This document shows positions 36,104-45,800 of a DNA stretch of 64,000 nucleotides, piece after piece (the first letter of the stretch is position 1; each line of letters begins with the position of its first letter). The stretch lies in NCBI GenBank assembly GCA_026416125.1, contig JAOAFT010000010.1, forward strand, positions 1-64,000, read 5' to 3'. The notes under the pieces are model-generated. The model was not told the origin of the DNA, made no database searches, and worked only from the letters and a program-made list of their open reading frames with translations. The position numbers and the translations under genes were made by a program. Source of the DNA: Bacteroidota bacterium (lineage in GTDB: Bacteria > Bacteroidota > Ignavibacteria > UBA10030).

Positions 36104-37087
36104 ATTCCAAAAGTACTCATAACAGGAGCTACAGGGTTTATTGGTAGCCACACTGTAGAAAAATTCTTAGCGCATAAGTGGAGGGTTGTTTGCCTTATTC
36201 GTCCTCACCATACTTCACTTGGCTGGCTTGAGGGGCTACCCGTTGAAGTTATTACCGGTGATCTTCTAAAGCCCAACTCTTTGGAGATAAAAATCAAAGA
36301 TGTGGAATACATCGTTCACATTGCAGGGGTCACAAAAGCTAAAAAGCGGAGTGAGTACTTTCAAGGGAATGTTGTAGCAACTCAAAATCTCCTTGACATT
36401 GCACTTCACCATACGAACATCAAAAAGTTCACATACATAAGTAGTCAAAGTGTTGCTGGCCCGAGCAAGAACGGTATACCTCTCGACGAAACCTCTCCAT
36501 GCCACCCAATAACGACGTATGGAAAATCAAAACTCGAAGCTGAATACCGTTGTAAAAAAGCGATGAATAAATTGCCAATTACTATCTTGCGTCCATCTGC
36601 TGTGTATGGGCCACGTGATACTGATATTCTTGAAATCTTTAAGTGGGTGGCTCGTGGTTTTAAACCTATCCTTGGTTCCGGAGAAAAAACAGTAAGTCTC
36701 ATCTACGGACCCGATCTCGCTGAAGCAATCTATCAAGCAACCGTATCAGAGAAAACAATTGGCGAAACCTACTTTGTAGCGGACCGTACTATTTTTACCT
36801 TCTCCTCCCTTATTGATTATATTGCAACACTCATAAGTAAGAAAAAAATTCCTCTCTACCTCCCCAAAGGCCTTGTGTACTCAATGGCTGGAATTACACA
36901 GTTCTTCTCATACTTTGGACCGAAACCAGTTGCATTCAACATAGAAAAAGCAAAAGACCTCCTTCAAAAACATTGGGTATGTAACCCTCAGAAAATCTAC
37001 GATCATATTGGCTACCACACGACCACATCCGTTTACAACGGATTACAGTATACGTTCTCGTGGTATAAAAAGGTAGGATGGTTATAA
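36104..37087 (+). CDS. NAD-dependent epimerase/reductase, candidate ceramide reductase; apparent AUU start
   Basis: 327-aa extended SDR. The Rossmann loop TGATGFIGS is at residues 6-14, the active-site YxxxK in TTYGKSK, with YISSQSV. There is no ATG, GTG or TTG between the upstream in-frame stop (36077) and this motif. The only candidate fitting the ribosome site AGGAAGGAG is ATT at 36104, giving MPKVLITGATG, as in relatives. The next TTG (36281) would delete the cofactor site. It is divergent from the serine palmitoyltransferase gene. In Caulobacter an SDR of this type (CerR) reduces the ceramide ketone, so that role is proposed. Sugar epimerase activity is the alternative. Confidence 0.7.
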   Translation: MPKVLITGATGFIGSHTVEKFLAHKWRVVCLIRPHHTSLGWLEGLPVEVITGDLLKPNSLEIKIKDVEYIVHIAGVTKAKKRSEYFQGNVVATQNLLDIALHHTNIKKFTYISSQSVAGPSKNGIPLDETSPCHPITTYGKSKLEAEYRCKKAMNKLPITILRPSAVYGPRDTDILEIFKWVARGFKPILGSGEKTVSLIYGPDLAEAIYQATVSEKTIGETYFVADRTIFTFSSLIDYIATLISKKKIPLYLPKGLVYSMAGITQFFSYFGPKPVAFNIEKAKDLLQKHWVCNPQKIYDHIGYHTTTSVYNGLQYTFSWYKKVGWL

Positions 37088-37106
37088 ATAGGTATGGTCC
37101 TTTGCA

Positions 37107-37784
37107 CTACCGCACTCCTTCAATCACTACTACAAATTCTCCCTTGTGGTTGAGTGTTGAAAGTTTTTTATAAATCTGAGTGGCAGTACCGTAGTAAAAT
37201 TTCTCCGAAGTCATTGTAAGATCGAATGCTACACATACTCTTCGTTCTTCCCCGTATACCTCTGCAATATCCCGAAGTAATTGTACTAGTCGATACGGCG
37301 TATCCATCACAACAACTGCTCGTCTCTCTTTCTTTAATTCCTGAAGTTCACGTATACGTTCTTCACGCTTTGGCGAAAGAAATCCCTGGTACACGAAACG
37401 ATCAATAACAAATCCAGAAGCAACAAGTGCAGGGAGCAACGACGACGCGCCGGGAATAGGAACAACACGGATTCCTTCGTTACTGGCGAGGCGTACAAGT
37501 TCAAATCCTGGATCAGCAAAAACGGGTGTTCCAGCATCCGAAATTAACGCAAGAGTCACTCCATTCTTTAAGGAATTGATAAGCACAGGTGTTATTTCCC
37601 GCTCATTGTGTTCATTGAGTTCTTCTATTTCTTTCTCGATACCGAAGTGTCGCAGTAAACGAATTCCTTCACGCCGTTCTTCGCATATGACACGATCAAC
37701 TTCTTTCAAAATCCGAACAGCTCGAAGAGTCATATCGTCGTAGTTTCCAATCGGAGTAGCTACAAGGTAAAGAATTCCTGACAT
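37107..37784 (-). CDS. rsmI: 16S rRNA (cytidine1402-2'-O)-methyltransferase
   Basis: SAM-dependent tetrapyrrole-methylase-fold enzyme that methylates the ribose of C1402 in 16S rRNA. The start MSGILYLVATPIGN, then LRAVRILKEVDRVICEE and LISDAGTPVFADPG are diagnostic. 225 aa, a little shorter than E. coli RsmI because the C-terminal extension is absent. I use the ATG at 37784; the longer ORF from 37889 begins inside the AI-2E transporter gene. Follows that gene by ten bases. Confidence 0.95.
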   Translation of the reverse strand: MSGILYLVATPIGNYDDMTLRAVRILKEVDRVICEERREGIRLLRHFGIEKEIEELNEHNEREITPVLINSLKNGVTLALISDAGTPVFADPGFELVRLASNEGIRVVPIPGASSLLPALVASGFVIDRFVYQGFLSPKREERIRELQELKKERRAVVVMDTPYRLVQLLRDIAEVYGEERRVCVAFDLTMTSEKFYYGTATQIYKKLSTLNHKGEFVVVIEGVR

Positions 37785-37794
37785 ATACAATAAA

Positions 37795-39084
37795 TTACAT
37801 AGGGGTTCTATATTGAGGGAGTTTTCCCTTTCTGCGATCTTCCCAATCTTTAATAAAAAGAAGAATAAGAGCGGTAATGGGTATAGCAATAAGGAGTCCT
37901 ACAAATCCCAAGAAGTACATAAAGACAAGCAACGAAAGAATAATAAGTAAGGGATGAAGGCCAACTTTACTGCCGACAATTTTCGGTGAGAGAAGTGTAA
38001 CCTCCATAATATGGAGGAAACCGATCGTCCCAACGGCAAATGCCAATTTCAACAGTATGGGAGGATCACTGAATAACGCTGCCACTGCTGAAAGTATAAG
38101 GATGGCAACTAAACCAAAGTATGGAATAAGGTCAAAGACCCCAGCTAACAAACCTAAGAGCAGAGAATATTTTATACCTATAATCGAGAAAAATACTGCA
38201 ACAGCTATTGCCTGAAAAAGTGCAACAAGTAATACACCACGTAAGTAATGTCCTATGAGCTCATCAGCTTTCCCGAGAAAGTCAACCACACGATCTCTGG
38301 TATGTCGAGGAAACAATTTCTGAAATCGCTCACTAATTAGCGGAAAATCTGCTAAAAAGTAAAACGTTAGGAAAGGAATAATAATTATGTAAAAGATTTG
38401 TGTAATGAACGCACTAATGCTCGACATCAATGAACCTAATCCAGCAACTGCTGCTTTAACAATATCTTCAAAACGTGGTGTTAACTGCCGTTCAAATGTA
38501 CTTCGAATTTCTTTCGCAGAAATACCGTATCGCTCTAAGATTCGTATAAAGTCGCTATTCCAGAGCATTTCTCTGTATTCATTTAACAGTTTTGCTACTG
38601 CTGCCAGCACTCCTTCCAATTGGGTTAAAGCAATTGGGACAACAAAAAAGATTACCAATGTTACAATCCCAATGAAAAGAAGAATGAGGATAAGCGAACT
38701 TATCCATCGGGCAACACCTACTCGTTGAAACCAATTTACAACTGGATTTAGCATGTATGCGAAAATGAAAGATATAATGAAAGGAGCAAGAATGTTCGCT
38801 ATGGAATTGAGGAACCACAGTGAAAATAACACAATCGAGAGCCACATGATATTTCGAGCAAGAACATAGCGTCTTAACGGATAGAGCACGAAAACAATTG
38901 CTCCTAAAACAAGGAATGGTGAAAGTATTTCAGAAATGGTGTAGATAAGTACCAACAATAAGAGCACTGCACCAACGAGTTGAACAACTTCGATCCGACC
39001 AAGCATTGAAAATAATGAATCGAAGCGAATCTCACGCTCTGTACTACCAAGTTCTTTCTGCATTTTAACTTGTTGTTTAGCCAT
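37795..39084 (-). CDS. AI-2E family transporter
   Basis: 429-aa inner-membrane protein of the PF01594 family (YdiK/TqsA-like permeases). About eight hydrophobic segments; family blocks include IFAYMLNPVVNWFQR, FLTFYFLADFP, and the C-terminal GLLAGVFDLIPYFG and GSKVGLHPLLIILSLLVF. Members have been linked to autoinducer export or ion/proton antiport, and the substrate here is unknown. It starts two bases after the dut stop and is probably co-transcribed with dut and rsmI. Confidence 0.92.
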   Translation of the reverse strand: MAKQQVKMQKELGSTEREIRFDSLFSMLGRIEVVQLVGAVLLLLVLIYTISEILSPFLVLGAIVFVLYPLRRYVLARNIMWLSIVLFSLWFLNSIANILAPFIISFIFAYMLNPVVNWFQRVGVARWISSLILILLFIGIVTLVIFFVVPIALTQLEGVLAAVAKLLNEYREMLWNSDFIRILERYGISAKEIRSTFERQLTPRFEDIVKAAVAGLGSLMSSISAFITQIFYIIIIPFLTFYFLADFPLISERFQKLFPRHTRDRVVDFLGKADELIGHYLRGVLLVALFQAIAVAVFFSIIGIKYSLLLGLLAGVFDLIPYFGLVAILILSAVAALFSDPPILLKLAFAVGTIGFLHIMEVTLLSPKIVGSKVGLHPLLIILSLLVFMYFLGFVGLLIAIPITALILLFIKDWEDRRKGKLPQYRTPM

Positions 39085-39086
39085 TC

Positions 39087-39551
39087 CTACTTACTTAATG
39101 AAATTCCAGAGTGACCAAACCCACCCGTACCTCGGGTCGACTCTGTAAGCTCCTTCACTTCGTTCCATTCAACCCTACTGAACCTACTTACAACCATTTG
39201 AGCAATCCTATCCCCACGACGTATAGTGTACGGATTCTTCCCAAAATTTGTAAGAATAATTTTTACCTCACCACGGTAATCGGAATCGATTGTCCCAGGC
39301 GAATTCAAAATACCAATCTGATGTTTTATTGCCAATCCGCTTCGTGGACGTATTTGTGCTTCGTATCCGATTGGTAATTCAATCGCGAATCCTGTTGGAA
39401 CAAGTACTGTTTCGCCAGGACCAATTGTTAACTCTGATTGGACCGCAGCACAAATATCCATTCCCGCTGAGCCCTCCGTGGCATAGAGCGGGAATGGTAT
39501 ATCATCGTCCTCAGGACGGAGTCGAATAATATTCACTTTTATGATTTCCAT
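39087..39551 (-). CDS. dut: Deoxyuridine 5'-triphosphate nucleotidohydrolase
   Basis: dUTPase, which turns dUTP into dUMP and keeps uracil out of DNA. All five trimeric-dUTPase motifs are seen in order: AGMDICA, RPRSGLAIK, GTIDSDYRGEVK, RGDRIAQMV and STRGTGGFGHSG. Length 154 aa is standard. It lies between the beta-barrel gene (eight bases upstream) and the AI-2E transporter gene. Confidence 0.97.
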   Translation of the reverse strand: MEIIKVNIIRLRPEDDDIPFPLYATEGSAGMDICAAVQSELTIGPGETVLVPTGFAIELPIGYEAQIRPRSGLAIKHQIGILNSPGTIDSDYRGEVKIILTNFGKNPYTIRRGDRIAQMVVSRFSRVEWNEVKELTESTRGTGGFGHSGISLSK

Positions 39552-39559
39552 CGGTATCT

Positions 39560-40858
39560 CTAGAAATTATACACAAAACTTACCTTCGGTTCTATGCGAC
39601 GTTGTGTTTTGTACACGCCAACTGGATTTCTTGTCCAAGTCCATTGGTATACTGTTGATACCACCATAAACGGTATTGGTTTATAACCGATCTCAGCGTA
39701 GAGAAGTGAATTTTCATCCAACTTCAGTAGCTGTCCAATATTTTTTCTATCATATCCAGCACTAAGAACGAACGATGGAATTACATCTGAAACATTGAAC
39801 TCAGCATGAAAAATCCCTGCGTTTTTTATACCAAGTGTGGCTTGATAGCCACCAAGAATAGTGACGGTATTTAACACTGAAATCAGCAATTCACCATAGT
39901 AACCATGACTCGAGCCAGTTGTTCGCAACTGTTCTGCTTTACTTGTAAATTGAAAAACTCCAGGTAAAGATGGTGGGAGAACAGCATAACGTTCACGTTC
40001 ATAGAGAGCATTAAAGTAGGATGGTATAAATTGAGCCCCAATGAATCTACGCTCATATTTTGCATTAACAGCTAAAAGCCCTAAGCCTGAAAAATGGAAA
40101 TCAATACCAAGAGTTGAACCACTCCCATAGTGAATTATTTTTGCGTAGTCAATGTAGAGTGTTGATTTCATAACTCGATATGAAAGCAGCGGCAGCCCTA
40201 AATCGAATCCGAAGATCGACAACGCACCGCTATTCGTTGGATTTGAATAGGTCTTATTTGCATTATCGTTCCAATCACTAACAACTGAAGCTCCAATTTC
40301 AAAATTATTGATGACAGGAATAGTTTCCAACGATGTAAACTTCAATGGTTTGATATAGCCCCGTATCCCAACAATACCAGCGTGAGCAAAATCACTGATA
40401 ACTGATTCGAACCCAAACTTATCGAAATTAACATCGAGTTCCATTCCAACTTTCCGCAAATCGTAACTCGCTGTATTTTTGTAGTTGTAAAGAATAAAAC
40501 CATGGCCCAATTGGGCGTAATCCAACAAACCAACACGAATATAGAATGGATCACCTTTCTGAGCCCATCGGACATATCGAATTATACGCAGATATTCTCC
40601 GAAGTTCTTGTACTCTGCTCGCACTTTTCCATTCTTTGAAAAACGAAGGTTTAAGTCCAATCCACATCCAAAATGTCCAAAAGCAACCTCAGGAGTAACG
40701 TTCAGCAAATAATACATTTCTCCATCAACAAACGTAGCACCAATACCAACAGGTAATGATCCTAGAGATGATTTTATTCCATCCTGATCCTGTGCTAAAC
40801 AACTACCAGCTAGAAAATACCACCCAAGGAAAAGAGCTGTACATTTCTTTATGACCAT
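39560..40858 (-). CDS. Putative outer-membrane beta-barrel protein
   Basis: 432 aa with a signal peptide (CTALFLGWYFLAGSCLAQ) and, after it, alternating hydrophobic/polar strands rich in Tyr, Gly and Phe. The protein ends in VSFVYNF, a terminal aromatic residue typical of Bam-inserted barrels. I recognise no named family. It stands between spmB and dut on the same strand. It could be a porin or a structural protein; no substrate can be inferred. Confidence 0.7.
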   Translation of the reverse strand: MVIKKCTALFLGWYFLAGSCLAQDQDGIKSSLGSLPVGIGATFVDGEMYYLLNVTPEVAFGHFGCGLDLNLRFSKNGKVRAEYKNFGEYLRIIRYVRWAQKGDPFYIRVGLLDYAQLGHGFILYNYKNTASYDLRKVGMELDVNFDKFGFESVISDFAHAGIVGIRGYIKPLKFTSLETIPVINNFEIGASVVSDWNDNANKTYSNPTNSGALSIFGFDLGLPLLSYRVMKSTLYIDYAKIIHYGSGSTLGIDFHFSGLGLLAVNAKYERRFIGAQFIPSYFNALYERERYAVLPPSLPGVFQFTSKAEQLRTTGSSHGYYGELLISVLNTVTILGGYQATLGIKNAGIFHAEFNVSDVIPSFVLSAGYDRKNIGQLLKLDENSLLYAEIGYKPIPFMVVSTVYQWTWTRNPVGVYKTQRRIEPKVSFVYNF

Positions 40859-40877
40859 TGTCTGCTCCTACAAGAGA

Positions 40878-41435
40878 TTAAAGAATACCAAAAAGTACTT
40901 TACAGATGATAAGAGCTCCAAGCATTCCACAAACATCGGCAATAATACCAACTGGTACTGCGTGCCTAGTTTTGCGTATGTTGACAGCACCAAAGTACAC
41001 AGCTAGTACATAGAACGTTGTTTCTGAACTCCCATACATTGTTGATACTAACACCCCAATGAAAGAATCTGGTCCATGTGTTTTCATAATCTCAGACATC
41101 AACCCAAGTGATGCACTTCCAGACAGAGGCCTCATCAATACCATTGGAAGTGCTTCTGCAGGCATACCAATAAGATTTGTGAGTGGCGATAGAACCATTA
41201 CAAAAATATCCATTGCACCACTTGCTCGAAACATTCCGATTGCGAAAAGCATTGCCACAAGATAGGGAATAATCCGCACGGCGGTTGTAAATCCTTCTTT
41301 GGCTCCTTCAACAAATACTTCGTACACATGTACTCTTTTCACAAGCGCCCACAAAATAAATAGAGCAATCACAAGTGGAATTGCAATGATAGATAGTATA
41401 GTAATACTATTCTTCACGACCACGTCCATATTCAC
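40878..41435 (-). CDS. spmB: Spore maturation protein B (SpmB) family
   Basis: 185-aa membrane protein with a nucleoside-recognition (Gate) domain: EGAKEGFTTAVRIIPYLVAMLFAIGMFRASGAMD and PLSGSASLGLMSE. In Bacillus SpmA/SpmB help dehydrate the spore core, but the pair is common in non-sporulating Bacteroidota, where the role is unknown. The GTG at 41435 overlaps the spmA stop as GTGA; an ATG two codons later is an alternative start. Confidence 0.9.
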   Translation of the reverse strand: MNMDVVVKNSITILSIIAIPLVIALFILWALVKRVHVYEVFVEGAKEGFTTAVRIIPYLVAMLFAIGMFRASGAMDIFVMVLSPLTNLIGMPAEALPMVLMRPLSGSASLGLMSEIMKTHGPDSFIGVLVSTMYGSSETTFYVLAVYFGAVNIRKTRHAVPVGIIADVCGMLGALIICKVLFGIL

Positions 41436-42415
41436 TTCTCTTTTTCATTATTCGTTATCTCATTGTTGTATCGTGAAAATCGTTGAAGCACTTTTGACGC
41501 CGTAACACCTGCAATGGTAGCACATAATGCTCCTATTATTGAAGTACCAATGATGATTCCAGGATTTGATGACCCTGCAGCAGCTCGTACAGCAATTGCC
41601 GTAGCTGGAATAAGCACAAGTCCTCCTGTATTAATAGCAAGGAACGTAATCATTGCATTCGTAGCTATTCCTTGTTGTGGATTGAGCTTATTGAGCTCTT
41701 CCATTGCTTTCAACCCTAGTGGTGTCGCTGCATTACTTAGCCCAAGCATGTTAGCAGCGGTGTTCATAAGGATTGCGGCAATTGCAGGATGATCTGAGGG
41801 AATATCTGGGAACAGCTTTCGGGTGAGAGGTTTAAGAATCTTTGCAATAAACGTTAAGAGTCCAGCTACTTCAGCGATTTTCATCAAACCAAGCCAGAGA
41901 GCCATTACCCCAATGAGTCCCAATGCGATTTCAACTGCCGTTACCACAAAATCAATAGCAGCTTGCGTTACACTTCGCATTTTGACGAAGTGCGTCGGTT
42001 CAAAACAAAGAACAGCATGAGCCTCTCGATGAGTACCTACGAAGCGCACTCTGGATATCACACCAAGTAAACTCCCTTTCACGGGTGAATATTTTGCCAT
42101 GGTCAACCATGGCTGTGGTGCTTGTTCTGGGAGAAAAAGCTGAAAGGTCCCATTGCCAACTGAATCTACTGTGCATTGAATTGGAATATCCATATTATGC
42201 GCTAACACATTTTTTCCATAATGAGCGTTGTAGTATTCAGCAGTAACGTGAGCAATACCCCTAAAACGGCCACTCGATGATTGATCAGTGAGCGATATTG
42301 TTACTGAGAACTCTTTCCCATTACGATACGTATCGAATACCTCGTCATAAAGATCGTACCCGATAGCCACAACCAGCGATACAAGAACTAAAAAAGTCCA
42401 GATGTAATTGAGCAT
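41432..42415 (-). CDS. spmA: Spore maturation protein A (SpmA) family
   Basis: 327-aa Gate-domain membrane protein, longer than the Bacillus protein (about 196 aa) because of a loop of roughly 110 residues after the first membrane segment (from about residue 25: EVFDTYRNGKEFSVTISLTDQ). The core has ALGLIGVMALWLGLMKIAEVAGL, MNTAANMLGLSNAATPLGLKAM and NTGGLVLIPATAIAVRAAAG. The loop is probably periplasmic. First gene of the run spmA, spmB, barrel, dut, AI-2E, rsmI. Confidence 0.92.
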   Translation of the reverse strand: MLNYIWTFLVLVSLVVAIGYDLYDEVFDTYRNGKEFSVTISLTDQSSSGRFRGIAHVTAEYYNAHYGKNVLAHNMDIPIQCTVDSVGNGTFQLFLPEQAPQPWLTMAKYSPVKGSLLGVISRVRFVGTHREAHAVLCFEPTHFVKMRSVTQAAIDFVVTAVEIALGLIGVMALWLGLMKIAEVAGLLTFIAKILKPLTRKLFPDIPSDHPAIAAILMNTAANMLGLSNAATPLGLKAMEELNKLNPQQGIATNAMITFLAINTGGLVLIPATAIAVRAAAGSSNPGIIIGTSIIGALCATIAGVTASKVLQRFSRYNNEITNNEKEK

Positions 42416-42513
42416 AGATTCAAGAATTGATACTTACTATATCACTCGATTCAATTATAAGTAATTTTTGGGAAAATGTCTGTGGGTATAAAAAGAGTTT
42501 GGTGCGACAGTAG

Positions 42514-42597
42514 CGGAGAGCGAGGGACTCGAACCCCCAAGGCCTTTTGGGCCGCCGGTTTTCAAGACCGGTGCATTAGCCATTCTGCCAGCTCTCC
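42514..42597 (-). tRNA. tRNA-Ser (anticodon UGA)
   Basis: 84 bases on the minus strand fold as a class II tRNA: acceptor GGAGAGC/GCTCTCC, anticodon stem ACCGG/CCGGT-type with loop CTTGAAA (anticodon TGA), a long variable arm GGCC-CAAAA-GGCC, and the T loop TTCGAGT. Discriminator is G. CCA is not encoded. Confidence 0.96.
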
Positions 42598-42896
42598 GTT
42601 TTCTAGTAAAATATAAAAACTTATAATACTATTCAACTATTTCACTTTGTCTACTCACTTGGGTGAGGAATAAGGTTAGGCTCGAGTTCTTCTCAACGCA
42701 CTGCCTGTTTCACTATACTCCGCTGGCAAACCGTTGAAACAAGAAATTTTGAACTGGAAGTTACTTTTCTGATGAATACCGTTAAAAGCAATCAACTTAA
42801 GTCTGAACATGTAACTCCTATGTTCTGTAGATTAAACGTACTACAGAATGTAGTGTTTCTTGCGAAACGAACAATTATTGGGTACATTTTCTATTG
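42598..42896. other. Spacer between tRNA-Ser and the TPR gene
   Basis: About 300 bases without a supported gene. On the minus strand a TATTAT-like hexamer near 42625 could serve the tRNA gene. On the plus strand TTGCGA and TACATT close to 42870-42890 are weak promoter candidates for the TPR gene. I see no terminator or structured RNA. Confidence 0.4.
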
Positions 42897-45800
42897 ATGA
42901 AAAAATGTTGCTTTTTCATACTCATTCTTGTTCCTTCAATCCTTGCTGGACAGGATACGAAGGAAAACTCAGATTTTAAACTCGCAGTAAGTCTTTACAA
43001 CGATAAACTGTACGATCTTGCATACGAACAATTCCAACGGTTTATCAAACAATACCCAACCACTCAGCAAGGTATCGAAGCGCAATTCTACCTTGGGTTA
43101 ACACAGATGAAATTAAAGAAGTATGATGAAGCAAAAAACACTTTCCAAAACTTTGCCCTATTCTATACCGAGCACCCAAAAGCACCAGAAGCCTGGTTGA
43201 ACGTTGCAGAATGTTACTACAATAGTGGAAGGCTTCAGGAAGCTGCTCTTGCATATGAACGAGTTAAAACTTTCCATCCGCACAGTAAGCATGCACCTGT
43301 TGCTTTGTATCGAGCTTCTGAGCTCTACCAAACACTCTCGGATACTGAAAATTATCGTCGTACACTAACGACTCTAACTCGTGAATACACAACGCCGGAA
43401 ACCCTTCCAGCCCGATTAAAACTTGCTGAGTTACTCATTCATGACAAGTACTTCAACGAAGCAATTCAAGAGTGCCGTACTGTCTTTTCTGCAACGAATG
43501 AACAATCACTAAAAGCGCAAGCACTCTTAACCTTGAGTAAGGCCTTCAGTGCTCTTGGTAATTTACCTGAAACCTACTCCGCTCTCTCAGAAATTACCAC
43601 AAAGTACACACTAACAGATGCATACAATGAAGCTCTCGTTGAACTTGGTACATTTCACGAATCATACGGTAACGTTGATGGAGCAAGAACCCAATGGAAA
43701 AAAATCTTGGAGATACCGCAAGTCCCTCAATTACTCAAGCAACGTGCAGCTCTTGAACTTGCTTATTCACACATCCGCACTCAAGATTACAGGAATGCGC
43801 TCATCTATTTTTCTAAAGCAGCTGAAATTCCTGGCAAGTGGCGCCAACAAGCTCTTTTCTTCAATGGCCTGGTAGCTGAACTCATTGGCGATACAATCAC
43901 AGCTATCCAATGCTACAGCCGACTCTACAACGATACAACAACCTCAACGACAATGAATATTGCACTCGTGGCGGGATACAAATTCGCTCGTTTTACAAAA
44001 CAATACTCAGAAGCACTCCGCATTCTCCAACTTCTCCAAACACATTATCCTTCAGATCACTTAACAATTCAATTAAGTCTTGAAGGAGCACAACTTGCAC
44101 TCAATGAATTACGAACTCCTTACACTACTATCGACTTTTGTGATTGGATACTACGAACAAAACCACATTCTTTTCTTGCTGATGAAGCACTCTACACACT
44201 CGGCCTTGCTCAACAAATGCTCAGGCACTACGATGCTGCACTAGCAACTTTCGATAAAATTCTTATAGAATACCCGGCAAGTGAACTTAGTGAGCGTGCT
44301 GCATATCAAAAATGGTACATTGAAACTTTTGAATATGAAAAGAAAACATCTGGAATAGAAAAATTAGCAGCACTTGTTGGAGATGTAATCACTCAAAGAC
44401 CACAAGGTGAACTTGCATTTCGACTCGGTGAAATTTACTTTGATGATTTAAAGGACTACCTACGTGCTGCACATCAATTCACACACACTCTCTCCTTGAG
44501 TTTGCCCGATACACTTAAACAACGAACACTTTTTATGGTAGCACGTTCATATGAACTCCAAGCATTGAAAGAGGGGGTTACGTCGAAAAAAGGGTTGCAG
44601 TATATACAAAAGGCCATTCTTTTCTACGACTCCCTGCTTTATTCATACCCATCCTCACCATATGCACCACAAGCTAGGATAGCATCGTTCACTTACAAGG
44701 TAGAACAAGCAAAAAGTACTCCTGAATTAGTAAATATAGCTCGCTCTCTCGATCAACTCTCTTCAACAGATGGTATTGATGATATACTTCTTCGAATTGG
44801 AACTGCGTATGTAAAGAATCAAAATTTTGAAAACGCAATGAGTACGTTTAAACTCATTTGCCAGCAATATCCCTTATCTCCACATTACCCAACAGCGCTT
44901 TACCAATTAGGAGTAACTCTCCTGAGCCTTGGGAAAAAAGATTCTGCTGCACTTATTTTTGCGAAGTACGTTGAACAATTTCCGAATCACCCATACAGTG
45001 CCAAAACTCTTCGCTCCCTTATTCAGTACTACCTTGATGGAATGAAGCTTGAAAACGCTCGTAATGCTATCACAAAATTACGAGAACGTTACTCATACAC
45101 TACTTCGTTATTTGAATTACAACTTTTAGATGCTCAAACAAATATCCGTGCCCGTGAGTTCTCTCGTGCACTTCGCCTCTATACAATGATAAGGGACACG
45201 ATACTCACCTCCCCATACACATTGCTTCGCTACAGAACAGAGCTGCTCGAGTCGCTCTACGGAATCGCAGTATGTTATGACTCTCTCAAAAAAACGATTG
45301 AAGCACACCGGGCATACTCACAATACGTTACATACGATACACACTCAGATCGAACAGCTCGCATCTTCTTAACCCTATCTGTACTTGCACGGAATTCACG
45401 CGATGTTGAGAGAGCAACCTTTTACTTAAAACAAAGTGCATCAATCAGTTCAAAATCTACTGGACAACAATCAAATATTGCCTACGAAACAGCACAACTC
45501 CTTTTTAATGCCGGAAAGTACGATGAAGCGCTCACAAATTACCTTGAAGCCCAGAAACAAAATACTAATGACAGTTTGAGAACTATCATTGATGGTGCCA
45601 TTGTCTGCAGTCTCTTCCGACTCGATAAACTTGATGAGGCTAATAAACGTGCTGGAGAATTCCAAAAGAACTATCCAAAACAAGAACAGTTCTTTGCACA
45701 ATTTGAATTTGAACGAGGCTCATACTTCATGCGCAAAGAAAAATACCCCGTTGCTTTCCAATACTTCGAGAATGTTACAAAGAAATATTCGAAAACATCA

